A DNA stretch of 64,000 bases from a bacterium OL-1 (lineage in GTDB: Bacteria; Actinomycetota; Coriobacteriia; Coriobacteriales; Atopobiaceae): the NCBI GenBank assembly GCA_000752675.2, contig LM994627.1:368429-432428 (forward strand), written 5' to 3'. The translations under genes were made by a program, and so were the position numbers. Numbering within the stretch: the stretch's first letter is position 1; every line of letters starts with the position of its first letter. The notes under the pieces are model-generated. The model did not search any database and had not been told where the DNA came from. It was given only the letters and a program-made list of their open reading frames with translations. Of the stretch, positions 36,168 to 45,080 are shown piece after piece.

Positions 36168-38447
36168 ATGACAAAGGTTACATACGAGTTCGACCTCTAC
36201 GGAAAGCACTACGCTCTCGAGGCGGGCGAGCTCGCAAAGCAGGCCACGGGCGCCTGCCTGGTGAAGTGCGGGGACTCTACCGTCCTCGTGACCGCCGTGG
36301 TTTCGAAGGAGCGCAAGGATTACGACTTCTTCCCCCTGACGGTCGACTTCATCGAGAAGATGTACGCCGTGGGCCGCATCCCCGGCGGATACCTCAAGCG
36401 TGAGGCCAGGCCCTCTGAGAAGGCCACCCTCACGGCCCGCATGATCGACCGCCCGCTGCGCCCGTCCTTCCCCGACGGCTTCCGCAACGAGGTGCAGGTC
36501 GTCGCCACTCCGCTCGTGGCAGACCAGATCCACTCCGTTGACACCATCTGCGTGATGGGTGCCTCTGCCGCCCTCACCGTCGGTGGCGTGCCCTTCGAGG
36601 GCCCGCTTGCCTGCGTGCGCATTGGCCGCAACCCCGAGACGGGCGAGTTCCTCGTGAACCCCACCTACGAGGAGCGCGACACCTCCGACCTCGACCTCGA
36701 GCTGGCTGGCTCGTCCACGTTCATCTCCATGCTCGAGGCTGGCGCCAAGGAGATCAGCGAGGAGGACATGCTGGCCGCCATGGCGTTTGGCCAGGAGGCC
36801 ATTGCCGCCTTCTGCGAGGAGGAGAAGAAGTTCTTCGCCAAGTGGGAGGAGGCCAACGGCCCCATCGTCAAGAAGGAGTACGTCCTCGACGAGCCCACCC
36901 CCGAGGTTCACGACCGCATCTTCGCGCACTTTGACGAGATGAGCGCCGCCCTCAAGGACGCCGACAAGCTCTCCCGCATGGGCAAGGTCGAGGCCCTCAA
37001 GGAGTCCATCAAGGCCGAGTTCACCGAGGACGAGCAGGCTCAGTGGAGCCGCGCCATCGCCGTCGAGCTCAAGGGCCTCGAGAAGCACGCCATGCGCAAG
37101 ATGGTCGTTGAGACCGGCGAGCGCGTCGACGGCCGTACCCCCACCGAGATTCGCCCGATCATGGTCAAGCCCGACTACCTGCCCCTGGTCCACGGCTCTG
37201 GCCTCTTCCAGCGTGGCCAGACCCAGGTGCTCTCCATCTGCACCCTGGGCATGCTCAACGAGTGGCAGCGCCTTGACACCATCGAGCCTGTCGACGGCAA
37301 GCGCTACATCCACCACTACAACTTCCCGCCCTACTGCACCGGTGAGACCGGTCGCATGGGCAGCCCCAAGCGCCGCGAGATTGGCCACGGTGCGCTGGCC
37401 GAGCGCGCGCTGCTTCCCGTGATTCCTTCTGAGGAGGAGTTCCCCTACGCCATCCGCGTGGTCTCCGAGGTCATGGAGTCCAACGGCTCCAGCTCGATGG
37501 CTTCCACCTGCGGTTCCACGCTGGCGCTCATGGATGCCGGCGTGCCCATCAAGCGCCCGGTCTCCGGCGTTGCCATGGGCCTCATCCAGGAGGAGGGCAA
37601 GACCGTCGTCCTCACCGACATCCAGGGTCTCGAGGACTTCCTCGGCGACATGGACTTCAAGGTGACGGGCACCACCAAGGGCATCACCGCCATGCAGATG
37701 GACAACAAGGCCACCGGCCTCACGCCCGAGATCCTGCGCAAGGCACTCATGCAGGCGCACGAGGGCCGCATGTTCATCCTGGACAAGATGCTCGAGCAGA
37801 TCCCCGCACCTCGCGAGCACGCCAAGGACACCGCTCCCCAGATTATCAGCCTCCAGATCCCCACGGACAAGATCCGCGACGTCATCGGCTCCGGCGGCAA
37901 GGTCATCCGTGGCATCCAGGAGGACACTGGCGCCACCGTCGACATCCAGGAGGACGGTACCGTCTTCATCGCTGGCACCAACGGTGCGGGCGAGGCTGCT
38001 GCCGAGCGCATCAAGGCCATCGTCAAGGTCCCCGAGGTGGGGGAGGAGTACACCGGTCGCGTCGTGGGCATCCAGCCCTTCGGCGCCTTCGTCGAGCTGC
38101 TGCCCGGCAAAGACGGCCTGCTCCACATCTCCCGCGTTGCCAAGGGTCGCGTCGATAAGGTCGAGGACGTGCTCAACATTGGTGACGAGGTCCGCGTTAA
38201 GGTCCTCGAGGTCGATGAGAAGGGCAAGATTTCCCTCGACCGCCTCGACAAGCCCGAGGCTCCTGCCGGCTCCGGCCACAATGGCCACGACGAGGGCAAC
38301 GGTCATGAGCGTTCCGAGCGCTCCGGCGAGCGTCGTCCCCGCGTTCGTCGTCATCCCGGCGACCGTGGCGAGGGTTCCTCTCGCACCAACAACGGCGGCG
38401 AGAATGGCGAGAAGCGCCAGCCGCGCCGTCACCACGAGGCTCAGTAG
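36168..38447 (+). CDS. pnp: Polyribonucleotide nucleotidyltransferase
   Basis: 759-residue 3'-5' phosphorolytic exoribonuclease. Two RNase PH domains are present, the second with the phosphate-binding and catalytic region GSSSMASTCGSTLALMDAG and DFLGDMDFKVTGT. They are followed by a KH domain (IRDVIGSGGKVIRGIQ), an S1 domain (GEEYTGRVVGIQPFGAFVE) and a basic Arg/His/Gly tail of about 55 residues that may add RNA binding. ATG 36168 has AAGAGGAAA upstream; the frame from 36105 lacks a site. Confidence 0.96.
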   Translation: MTKVTYEFDLYGKHYALEAGELAKQATGACLVKCGDSTVLVTAVVSKERKDYDFFPLTVDFIEKMYAVGRIPGGYLKREARPSEKATLTARMIDRPLRPSFPDGFRNEVQVVATPLVADQIHSVDTICVMGASAALTVGGVPFEGPLACVRIGRNPETGEFLVNPTYEERDTSDLDLELAGSSTFISMLEAGAKEISEEDMLAAMAFGQEAIAAFCEEEKKFFAKWEEANGPIVKKEYVLDEPTPEVHDRIFAHFDEMSAALKDADKLSRMGKVEALKESIKAEFTEDEQAQWSRAIAVELKGLEKHAMRKMVVETGERVDGRTPTEIRPIMVKPDYLPLVHGSGLFQRGQTQVLSICTLGMLNEWQRLDTIEPVDGKRYIHHYNFPPYCTGETGRMGSPKRREIGHGALAERALLPVIPSEEEFPYAIRVVSEVMESNGSSSMASTCGSTLALMDAGVPIKRPVSGVAMGLIQEEGKTVVLTDIQGLEDFLGDMDFKVTGTTKGITAMQMDNKATGLTPEILRKALMQAHEGRMFILDKMLEQIPAPREHAKDTAPQIISLQIPTDKIRDVIGSGGKVIRGIQEDTGATVDIQEDGTVFIAGTNGAGEAAAERIKAIVKVPEVGEEYTGRVVGIQPFGAFVELLPGKDGLLHISRVAKGRVDKVEDVLNIGDEVRVKVLEVDEKGKISLDRLDKPEAPAGSGHNGHDEGNGHERSERSGERRPRVRRHPGDRGEGSSRTNNGGENGEKRQPRRHHEAQ

Positions 38448-38477
38448 GATTACTTGCTACCAGCTTCTCATTGGCAG

Positions 38478-38512
38478 GGGGCGCCGTTCGTTATCGAGCG
38501 GCGCCCCTTTTC
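38478..38512 (+). terminator. Intrinsic terminator after pnp
   Basis: GGGGCGCCG (38478-38486) pairs with CGGCGCCCC (38499-38507) with a 12-base loop, followed by TTTTC. Confidence 0.88.
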
Positions 38513-38592
38513 GGTGGACTTCTCGCTGAAATTACCCTGAGCGTGCTTTACCATCTTCCCTAGCTGTCTATGACTTGAGGGAGAGTGTTTTG

Positions 38593-40602
38593 ATGAGCCC
38601 AAAGGTGAGAAGTGCATTCTTCTGCGGTGTCCTTGCTGCCGCGCTTGCGGCCGTGCCTCTGTCTGCCGTTGCGGAGGAGGTCAACGCCATGGGAGCGCAG
38701 CAGACTGAGGTCGTGGCTTCGGACACTTTCACTAGGGCTGGGGACGCTCCCCAGGCAGCGGTAGCCGAGAATGAGGCTCAGGCCGTCACGGAGAACGGTG
38801 ACCACACGCAGGCCACGCAAGAGGTGGAACAAAGCGCCGCGCCCCAGGATCCAGCTGCCGACAAGGACGAGACGGCCCCTGTAGACACCGGCTCCACCTC
38901 TACAGAGAGCATCTCGGAAGCCAACTCCACCGAGGCAACCTCCGCAGAAACTGACGCGCCCGCCTCGACAGGCTCTGAGTCCAGTGCGGCGGAGCAAGCA
39001 TCTGAGCCTGCCCCGACGCCCGTGGCACCTCAGCCCGAGGATTCTTCTACTACGGCTGCCGCCGCCACCTCTGGTGACACCGCTGCTGCAGCTCCTGCCT
39101 CTGACGACAGCGACTCCCTCCAGAACATCTACCGCCTCTACAACCCCTACTCGGGCGAGCACCTCTACACTGCGGACCTTGCCGAGGCCAAGGGCCTTGT
39201 AGGCTACGGCTGGGCCTGGGAGGGCGTGGGCTGGGTCTCCTCGACCTCCTCGGGCGATGCCGTCATCAGGCTCTATAACCCTTACAACGGCGAGCACCTC
39301 TATACTCTCTCAGAGTCCGAGGCGTCTTTTTTGGCCTCGATCGGCTGGAGGCGTGAGGGTAGGGCGTGGCTCTCGAGCGGCACGAGGGGTGTGCTGCGTG
39401 AGTTCAACCCGTATGAAACCGTCGGCACCCACAACTACACCCTGAGTACAGCCGAGGACGAGTGGCTGGGTGCTCTCGGCTGGAAGCGCGAGGGCGTCGC
39501 ATGGTACTCGCTCGACCACGCATCGCTTCCTGTGGAGCCCTTCTGGGCCACGGGTCCTTCGGGACGCTGGTGGGTCCAGCGTGACGGATCATTTGCTTCC
39601 GGACGCGTCATCGAGCCCAACGAGGACGGCAATCCGGGTATTCGTGCGTATGCAACCTCCTCCAATGGCCATGTGGTGAGGGGCGCCGAAGTCGTTGATG
39701 GCCGTACCGTTGTTGCTAACGCCTCGACGGGTGAGCTCCCCGAGTCCACTGGTTGGTGGGAGAGTTCTGCTCCCACGGGTTCTGCTCACCGATACATGAT
39801 AGAGATGGGCTCCGATGGCCTGCCCTACGCAAAGACAGGCAGGTTCGTTGACGGTGGCTCCGCCTATTACGGCGTTCCCGGCGCGGGCTACATTGCGGTT
39901 GGTCGCGCGCGCGTTGGCAACATCTTTGTGCTCACCGATGGTAACGGAAGGCTCAACGAGTCCACCGGGTTCATCTGGTTCCAGGCTGCCGACGACTCTT
40001 CCACCTGCCTCTACCGCATGGGTGCCTATGGCCCCAACGGCCTTGTCGGTGCGCGCGCCGATGGCTTCTTTGGCGAGGATGGCAATACGTTCTATGCCAA
40101 TCCCTCCAGTGGGCGTCTCAACCGCAGCGGCGTCTTCTACGCCAATGGTGCATGGTGGCGCGCTGTTGACTGGGGTGGTTGCTTCTCGTGTGGAAGCTGG
40201 CAGGACATGGCAGCGAAGGCTCAGAACTACCGCAGCTCGACCAACTACCTCATCCTCGTTGATTGTTGGAGCAACAGGACGGCCGTTTATCAGTGGGACA
40301 ACGGTTGGTATGCGGTGAAGGAATGGGCATGCACGACGGGTGCCAACAACTGCACCGTTAAGGGGGAGTTTGCCACCAACCTCAAGGGCTACTCCTTTGG
40401 TCGCGGCTTCACCTGCTACTACTTCACCCAGTTCTACGGTGACTACCTCTTCCACTCCGTGCTCTACTACCAGAACAGCAATCGCGTCATGGATGGCAGG
40501 CTTGGCATCAACGCGTCCCACGGCTGTGTGCGTCTTGCCATCGAGAACGCAAAGTGGATCTACGACACCATTCCGCGTGGGACCAAGGTTGTCACGTACT
40601 AG
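38593..40602 (+). CDS. Secreted L,D-transpeptidase with DUF5648 repeats
   Basis: 669 residues. A signal peptide (about 1-28) is followed by a Ser/Thr/Glu/Ala-rich linker to about 175 and three DUF5648-type repeats (GEHLYTAD, GEHLYTLS, VGTHNYTLS; about 178-315). A middle region (about 320-515) with repeated tryptophan, tyrosine and glycine patterns resembles glucan-binding repeats. A YkuD L,D-transpeptidase domain ends the protein, with HGCVRLAIENA (His643, Cys645). Such enzymes make 3-3 peptidoglycan cross-links or anchor proteins. ATG 38593 follows GGGAGAG. TTTACC (38547-38552) and TATGAC (38569-38574), 16 bases apart, may be its promoter. Confidence 0.88.
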   Translation: MSPKVRSAFFCGVLAAALAAVPLSAVAEEVNAMGAQQTEVVASDTFTRAGDAPQAAVAENEAQAVTENGDHTQATQEVEQSAAPQDPAADKDETAPVDTGSTSTESISEANSTEATSAETDAPASTGSESSAAEQASEPAPTPVAPQPEDSSTTAAAATSGDTAAAAPASDDSDSLQNIYRLYNPYSGEHLYTADLAEAKGLVGYGWAWEGVGWVSSTSSGDAVIRLYNPYNGEHLYTLSESEASFLASIGWRREGRAWLSSGTRGVLREFNPYETVGTHNYTLSTAEDEWLGALGWKREGVAWYSLDHASLPVEPFWATGPSGRWWVQRDGSFASGRVIEPNEDGNPGIRAYATSSNGHVVRGAEVVDGRTVVANASTGELPESTGWWESSAPTGSAHRYMIEMGSDGLPYAKTGRFVDGGSAYYGVPGAGYIAVGRARVGNIFVLTDGNGRLNESTGFIWFQAADDSSTCLYRMGAYGPNGLVGARADGFFGEDGNTFYANPSSGRLNRSGVFYANGAWWRAVDWGGCFSCGSWQDMAAKAQNYRSSTNYLILVDCWSNRTAVYQWDNGWYAVKEWACTTGANNCTVKGEFATNLKGYSFGRGFTCYYFTQFYGDYLFHSVLYYQNSNRVMDGRLGINASHGCVRLAIENAKWIYDTIPRGTKVVTY

Positions 40603-40629
40603 GTTATTGAGAGCGCTCTGTATCTAAGA

Positions 40630-40664
40630 AGCGGCCTCGTCTATACCGACGAGGCCGCTTTATT
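40630..40664 (+). terminator. Intrinsic terminator after the L,D-transpeptidase gene
   Basis: A perfect 12-bp stem AGCGGCCTCGTC (40630-40641) with GACGAGGCCGCT (40648-40659), 6-base loop, followed by TTATTC. Confidence 0.9.
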
Positions 40665-40807
40665 CAATCAACAAGTTTGTATTGCTTGAAGAACACAGAA
40701 GCTCAGAATTTTTTTCTATGCATTCGTGCCAAGTATGGCGCAGGGGGTGCCATTCTTCGTAGACTACGTGTGGACTGGTAAGTATTGACTGACTTCGGGA
40801 GGCTCCC

Positions 40808-42072
40808 GTGCCCCACGTATCCAGACGAACTTTTATTGGGATTGCCGGTTCTGTCCCGTTGCTTCTGCTTCCCCATGTTGCCCGTGCAGAGCAGTCTTCC
40901 TTGGCGTCATCTGGCGCCACCTCTGACTTGCAGTATCGCATGCAGAACGATTTTGCCGAGAGCTTCCGCTACACAGCGGGGGCGTATCCGGCCTTTCCGT
41001 TGCTTCGAGTGATGCGTGGACCAAGACCGATGGTGGGTATCTTTCAAGCGACGGGAGCATCATCAAGGGCGCCGTTGCCAAAGGCATCGATGTTTCTGAG
41101 CATCAAGGAGAGATTGACTGGGATTCCGTCAAGGAGGCGGGAATCGACTTTGCCATTCTCCGCTGCAGCTACGGCTGGCCGGATGACGTAACCTCGACGA
41201 AGCAGCATGACAAGAGGTTTGCGTTTAACGCCTCGGAGTGCGAGCGCGTGGGCATCCCGTATGGCATCTACCACTACTCCTACGCAGTCGATGCTTCCTC
41301 GGCGGCGCAGGAGGCACGTTATCTCCTTGCCTCGATGGGCGATGCCTCTCCATCGCTTCCTGTCTACTACGACCTTGAAGACGTTACGTTGCCGTATGGC
41401 GATGCCACGCTGCTTGGAGACATGGCTACGCGGTTCTGTGAAGCCGTTGAGGCCGCTGGGTACACCCCTGGGGTCTATGCGAACCTCAACTGGTGGAATA
41501 ACTGCCTCACGGATTCCCGCTTTGAGAATTGGTCGCGCTGGGTTGCGCAGTACAACTCATCCTGTAGCTATGCGGGCTCCTACGAGTACTGGCAATGCAG
41601 CTCGACGGGCCGCGTGAACGGCATCTCCGGCAACGTGGACATCGACTTCCGCATCGCTCTGGACTCCTACGTGTCCATGTATCGTCTCTACAACCCATAC
41701 TCGGGCGAGCACCTCTACACCGAGAGCGCAAGTGAGCGAGACAACCTCGTGAGCCTGGGCTGGAACTACGAGGGGCTTGGCTGGAACGCCCCAACCTCGG
41801 GAAGCGAGGTCTATCGCCTCTACAATCCGTATTCGAGCGACCACCACTACATGATGAGCCGCGACGAGTACAATTCGCTCGTCTCGATTGGGTGGGTGGG
41901 CGAGAACGTCTGCTGGCATTCTGCCCCCAAGAGTACGGGAGTTCCCATCTACCGGCAGTTCAACCCCTATGCCTGGATAGGTACGCACAACTACACCACC
42001 AGCACCGCGGAACGAGACCACCTCGTCTCACTTGGCTGGGTTGACGAAGGGGTCGCCTGGTACGGTGTGTAG
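40808..42072 (+). pseudogene. GH25 lysozyme with DUF5648 repeats, frameshifted
   Basis: The 5' frame starts with GTG at 40808 (GGGAGG upstream) and encodes SRRTFIGIAGSVPLLLLPHV, a Tat-like or Sec signal, and about 57 residues in all before a G5 run at 40978-40982. The matching continuation GVSGLSVASSDAWTKTDGG lies in the frame one base off, and the rest is an uninterrupted GH25 muramidase: KGIDVSEHQGEIDW and PVYYDLED hold the catalytic acids. Three DUF5648-type repeats follow (GEHLYTES, SDHHYMMS, IGTHNYTTS). One added G restores the whole product. A real mutation, phase variation, ribosomal slippage or a sequencing error are all possible. Confidence 0.82.
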
Positions 42073-42098
42073 GCCTAACGGATAACGTGACGTAGTTA

Positions 42099-42128
42099 TT
42101 ACTTGGCGAATTCTCAGGCGTGTATACT
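42099..42128 (+). promoter_or_regulatory. Putative promoter of the glucosaminidase gene
   Basis: TTACTT (42099-42104) and TATACT (42123-42128) are 18 bases apart, about 30 bases before the start codon, so this gene is probably transcribed on its own. Confidence 0.5.
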
Positions 42129-42158
42129 ATTCCTTTAGTTGCAATTTGGGAGGACGTC

Positions 42159-43214
42159 ATGACGCGTCACAATGCTTTCCAGAAGCTGCTACCCCTGGTG
42201 GCTGGACTTGTCGCTGCGGCTGTGCTGTCTTTTGGCGTTGCCCCTGCATTCGCACAGGGCAACGTTCAGGCTGTGGCAATGTACCGGCTCTATAACCCGT
42301 ATACCGGTGAGCATCTGTATACCTCAAGCGCAAGCGAGCTTTCGAGCCTCGACCGCGCCGGGTGGAGATACGAGGGCATTGGCTGGTATGCTCCGCTTGA
42401 ATCGAGCGCTCCGGTTTACCGGCTGTACAACCCCTACAGCGGAGACCACCACTACACAACGAGCCTGGACGAGTACAACTCGCTCGTCTCCCTTGGGTGG
42501 AGCGGTGAGGGCGTGGGCTGGTACTCCGATGACGCTCAAGGCGTTCCGCTCTACAGGCAGTTCAACCCCTATGAGAAAATTGGCACGCACAACTACACAA
42601 CATCCAGTGCCGAGAATGACTACCTTGTGTCCCTGGGATGGCATGCGGAGGGCACCGCATGGTACGGCCTTGACCCTTCTTCTGTTGGTAGCGTTGTGAA
42701 CGGCACCCCCTTCATGGGCACCAGCGAGCACTCGAGGGAGCAGGTCAAGGCAAACCTCACTGCCGCTCTCAAGGCGCGCGGGAGGGATTTTCCGTCCGAC
42801 GTGTATGCGCAGTACGGCGCGAGCAACGTTGACGAGTTTGTCGACAGGCTTTTCGAAGCCGCCGAGGCCGAGGGCGTGCGGGCTGACGTCATCTACGCGC
42901 AATCCATGGTCGAGACGGGCTACCTTGGCTTTGGCGGCGCCGTCAAGCCTGAGTACTGCAACTTCAGCGGCCTTGGTGCCACTGACAGCGGCGGCGAACC
43001 CAACAGGTTCTCGAACGTCTACGAGGGATTCCTAGCTCAAGCCCAGCACCTGCGCGCTTACGCTGGGTACGCACCACTCTCGTCGACCATCGTTGACCAG
43101 CGCTATGGCACCTGGCTCTTTGGACGTGCGACCACGGTGGAGGGACTCTCGGGCACGTGGGCCAGCGGAACTGGCTATGGCGCAAGCATTCTCGCCATTC
43201 TCTACGGCATCTAG
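42159..43214 (+). CDS. Secreted N-acetylglucosaminidase with DUF5648 repeats
   Basis: 351 residues. Signal peptide (about 1-30, cleavage near APAFAQ), three DUF5648-type repeats (GEHLYTSS, GDHHYTTS, IGTHNYTTS; about 37-165), and a C-terminal glucosaminidase domain of the LytG/FlgJ type: VIYAQSMVETGYLGFGG with likely catalytic Glu252, then CNFSGLGATDSG and a conserved final DQRYGTW. It should cut glycan strands between N-acetylglucosamine and muramic acid. ATG 42159 follows GGGAGGAC. Repeat order, repeats before catalytic domain, matches the amidase gene downstream. Confidence 0.88.
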   Translation: MTRHNAFQKLLPLVAGLVAAAVLSFGVAPAFAQGNVQAVAMYRLYNPYTGEHLYTSSASELSSLDRAGWRYEGIGWYAPLESSAPVYRLYNPYSGDHHYTTSLDEYNSLVSLGWSGEGVGWYSDDAQGVPLYRQFNPYEKIGTHNYTTSSAENDYLVSLGWHAEGTAWYGLDPSSVGSVVNGTPFMGTSEHSREQVKANLTAALKARGRDFPSDVYAQYGASNVDEFVDRLFEAAEAEGVRADVIYAQSMVETGYLGFGGAVKPEYCNFSGLGATDSGGEPNRFSNVYEGFLAQAQHLRAYAGYAPLSSTIVDQRYGTWLFGRATTVEGLSGTWASGTGYGASILAILYGI

Positions 43215-43261
43215 ATTTGGCTGGGCATTGATGCCCGGAATATTAAGGGAGTTTTTGTATC

Positions 43262-45001
43262 GTGCAACAAGAGAACCGCTCGTACTGGCTGCCTAATCGC
43301 GTAGCACTGGTGACTACGCTGGGGCTTGCTCTGCTTGGGACTCCTGCCATAGTTTTTGCTGCCGAGAATGGCGTGGCAACCACCGCTGAAACCGACTCTG
43401 TTGCAGCTATCGTGCAAGCGCAGGACGCCTTGGCAAGCGCTCAACCCATCTCTTCACGAACGGCCAATTCGGTCATCACGGATGAGGGTGCTCCCCAGGA
43501 TGCGCCCCAAACGTCTGCTGGCAGCAATGATAACGAGCCTTCCAGCGTGCCCAGCACCGGCGGCGAGACGACCGCGGGCACGGAGCAGCTGCCGACAGTC
43601 GAGATGCCCGCTTCTTCTCAGCAGCAGGAGGCTCAAGAGGAGAAGACTCCGGGGGCCGGTCAGACCCAGACGTCCGTCACGTCTTCCGATGCTGACGAGG
43701 CGTCATCCCATGCGGAGGAAACTACCGAGGCAAGCTCGTCGCCTCAGACGACAGCTGTCGCAGAGAGCGTTTCTGCTGCAGCTACGACTTCTTCAGTCAC
43801 GACTGCAGAGGAGAGCATCTCTCAGCTTCCCATGTACCGCCTCTATAACAGGTACAACGGCGAGCACCTCTTTACTTCGTCCTCCTCTGAGGCGCAGAGC
43901 CTCATCTCTCTTGGGTGGACCGGCGAGTCCGTTGCCTGGTTTACTCCCAATTCCGGTAATGCCGTCTTCCGCCTCTACAACAGGTATTCGGGAGACCACC
44001 ACTACACGACGAGCCGTGACGAGTACAACTCGCTTGTTTCCCTTGGCTGGAGTGGCGAAGGCGTTGGCTTTTACTCTGACTCCTCGCAGACAACCATGGT
44101 GTACCGTCTCTTCAACCCATATGTCACTGTGGCCACGCACCACTACACCACGGCTCAGAGCGAGTATGACTACCTTGGCTCCATTGGGTGGCGTAAGGAG
44201 GGTGCGGGCTGGTATGGTGCCGCTATGCCTGCTGATGGCTGGTACGTAACCTCCTCGGGAGACGAGCTTCTTGTGTCTGGTGGCGCGGTGAAGTCCGATG
44301 CCGTTGTTACGAACGAGAGCGGCCAGTCTCGCTACCTCACTCCTGTGGGATTTGTGGCCAAGGGCTCCACCTGGGTTTCTCCCTCAAGCGGATACACCTA
44401 TGCCACCGCAAGTGACGGCACCATCACACAGACGATTGCCCCCAATGCCGGCGAGAGCTACTGCTGGCTCAAGAGCTCTCCCTACTGGTCCGGGGCTGGC
44501 GCAGTCAAGGAACTGCTCATGAACGTCCACTACTCCACTGGGCGTTTTGGCCAGTCAATCTCGAAGATCGTGATTCACCACAACGTTGGCAACCTTACGA
44601 CAGAGACCATCTACAGCACCTGGCAGACGCGTGCCGCGTCAGCCCACTATCAGGTGGAGGCCAACGGCACGGTGGGACAGCTCGTCCTGGACTCCAACAC
44701 GGCATGGCATGCGGGCAACTGGACCATCAACACCCAGTCCATAGGCATCGAGCACGCGGATTACAAAGACGGGAACGGCCAGTGGCGCATGACGGAAGCC
44801 ACCATCAACTCGGGAGCTCGCCTGGTTGCGGCGCTCTGCCTTCAGTACAGTCTTGGCAGGCCGCAGTGGGGCGTCAATGTGGTGGGCCACAACGAGTGCG
44901 TTTCAACGGAGTGCCCAGCATCGCTTGCAGTTGGCGGTTCTCAGCACGACGAGTACATCACTAAGGCCCAGGAGTGGTACGACAAGCTCTCCAAAATCTA
45001 A
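43262..45001 (+). CDS. Secreted N-acetylmuramoyl-L-alanine amidase with DUF5648 repeats
   Basis: 579 residues. Signal peptide (about 1-34), a Ser/Thr/Glu/Ala-rich linker to about 190, three DUF5648-type repeats (GEHLFTSS, GDHHYTTS, VATHHYTTA), a spacer with glucan-binding-like character, and an Amidase_2 zinc domain: VIHHNVG (His439, His440), GIEHAD, and GHNECVSTECP (His543). It should cleave the bond between muramic acid and the stem peptide. The GTG start at 43262 has AAGGGAG ten bases upstream. Confidence 0.88.
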   Translation: MQQENRSYWLPNRVALVTTLGLALLGTPAIVFAAENGVATTAETDSVAAIVQAQDALASAQPISSRTANSVITDEGAPQDAPQTSAGSNDNEPSSVPSTGGETTAGTEQLPTVEMPASSQQQEAQEEKTPGAGQTQTSVTSSDADEASSHAEETTEASSSPQTTAVAESVSAAATTSSVTTAEESISQLPMYRLYNRYNGEHLFTSSSSEAQSLISLGWTGESVAWFTPNSGNAVFRLYNRYSGDHHYTTSRDEYNSLVSLGWSGEGVGFYSDSSQTTMVYRLFNPYVTVATHHYTTAQSEYDYLGSIGWRKEGAGWYGAAMPADGWYVTSSGDELLVSGGAVKSDAVVTNESGQSRYLTPVGFVAKGSTWVSPSSGYTYATASDGTITQTIAPNAGESYCWLKSSPYWSGAGAVKELLMNVHYSTGRFGQSISKIVIHHNVGNLTTETIYSTWQTRAASAHYQVEANGTVGQLVLDSNTAWHAGNWTINTQSIGIEHADYKDGNGQWRMTEATINSGARLVAALCLQYSLGRPQWGVNVVGHNECVSTECPASLAVGGSQHDEYITKAQEWYDKLSKI

Positions 45002-45035
45002 GGGGAGTCAAAGACTCGAATCTCATCTCGCAGGA

Positions 45036-45080
45036 AAAAATGAGCGCCCAACGGAAAAACCGCTGGGCGCTCTCTCTTTT
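45036..45080. terminator. Bidirectional terminator between convergent genes
   Basis: GAGCGCCCA (45042-45050) pairs with TGGGCGCTC (45064-45072). On the plus strand TCTCTTTT follows; on the minus strand the A run at 45036-45041 gives a T tract. It serves both the amidase gene and the convergent glycosyltransferase gene, whose stop is at 45079. Confidence 0.88.

Noticed and set aside
33171-45001. Repeat arrays in the secreted protein genes considered as CRISPR
   Set aside because: The repeats are degenerate, in frame and code for DUF5648 motifs; there are no regular spacers or cas genes anywhere in the window.
45005-45035. tRNA-like GACTCGAATCTC stretch
   Set aside because: Only a T-loop-like string; no acceptor or anticodon arm can be folded around it.
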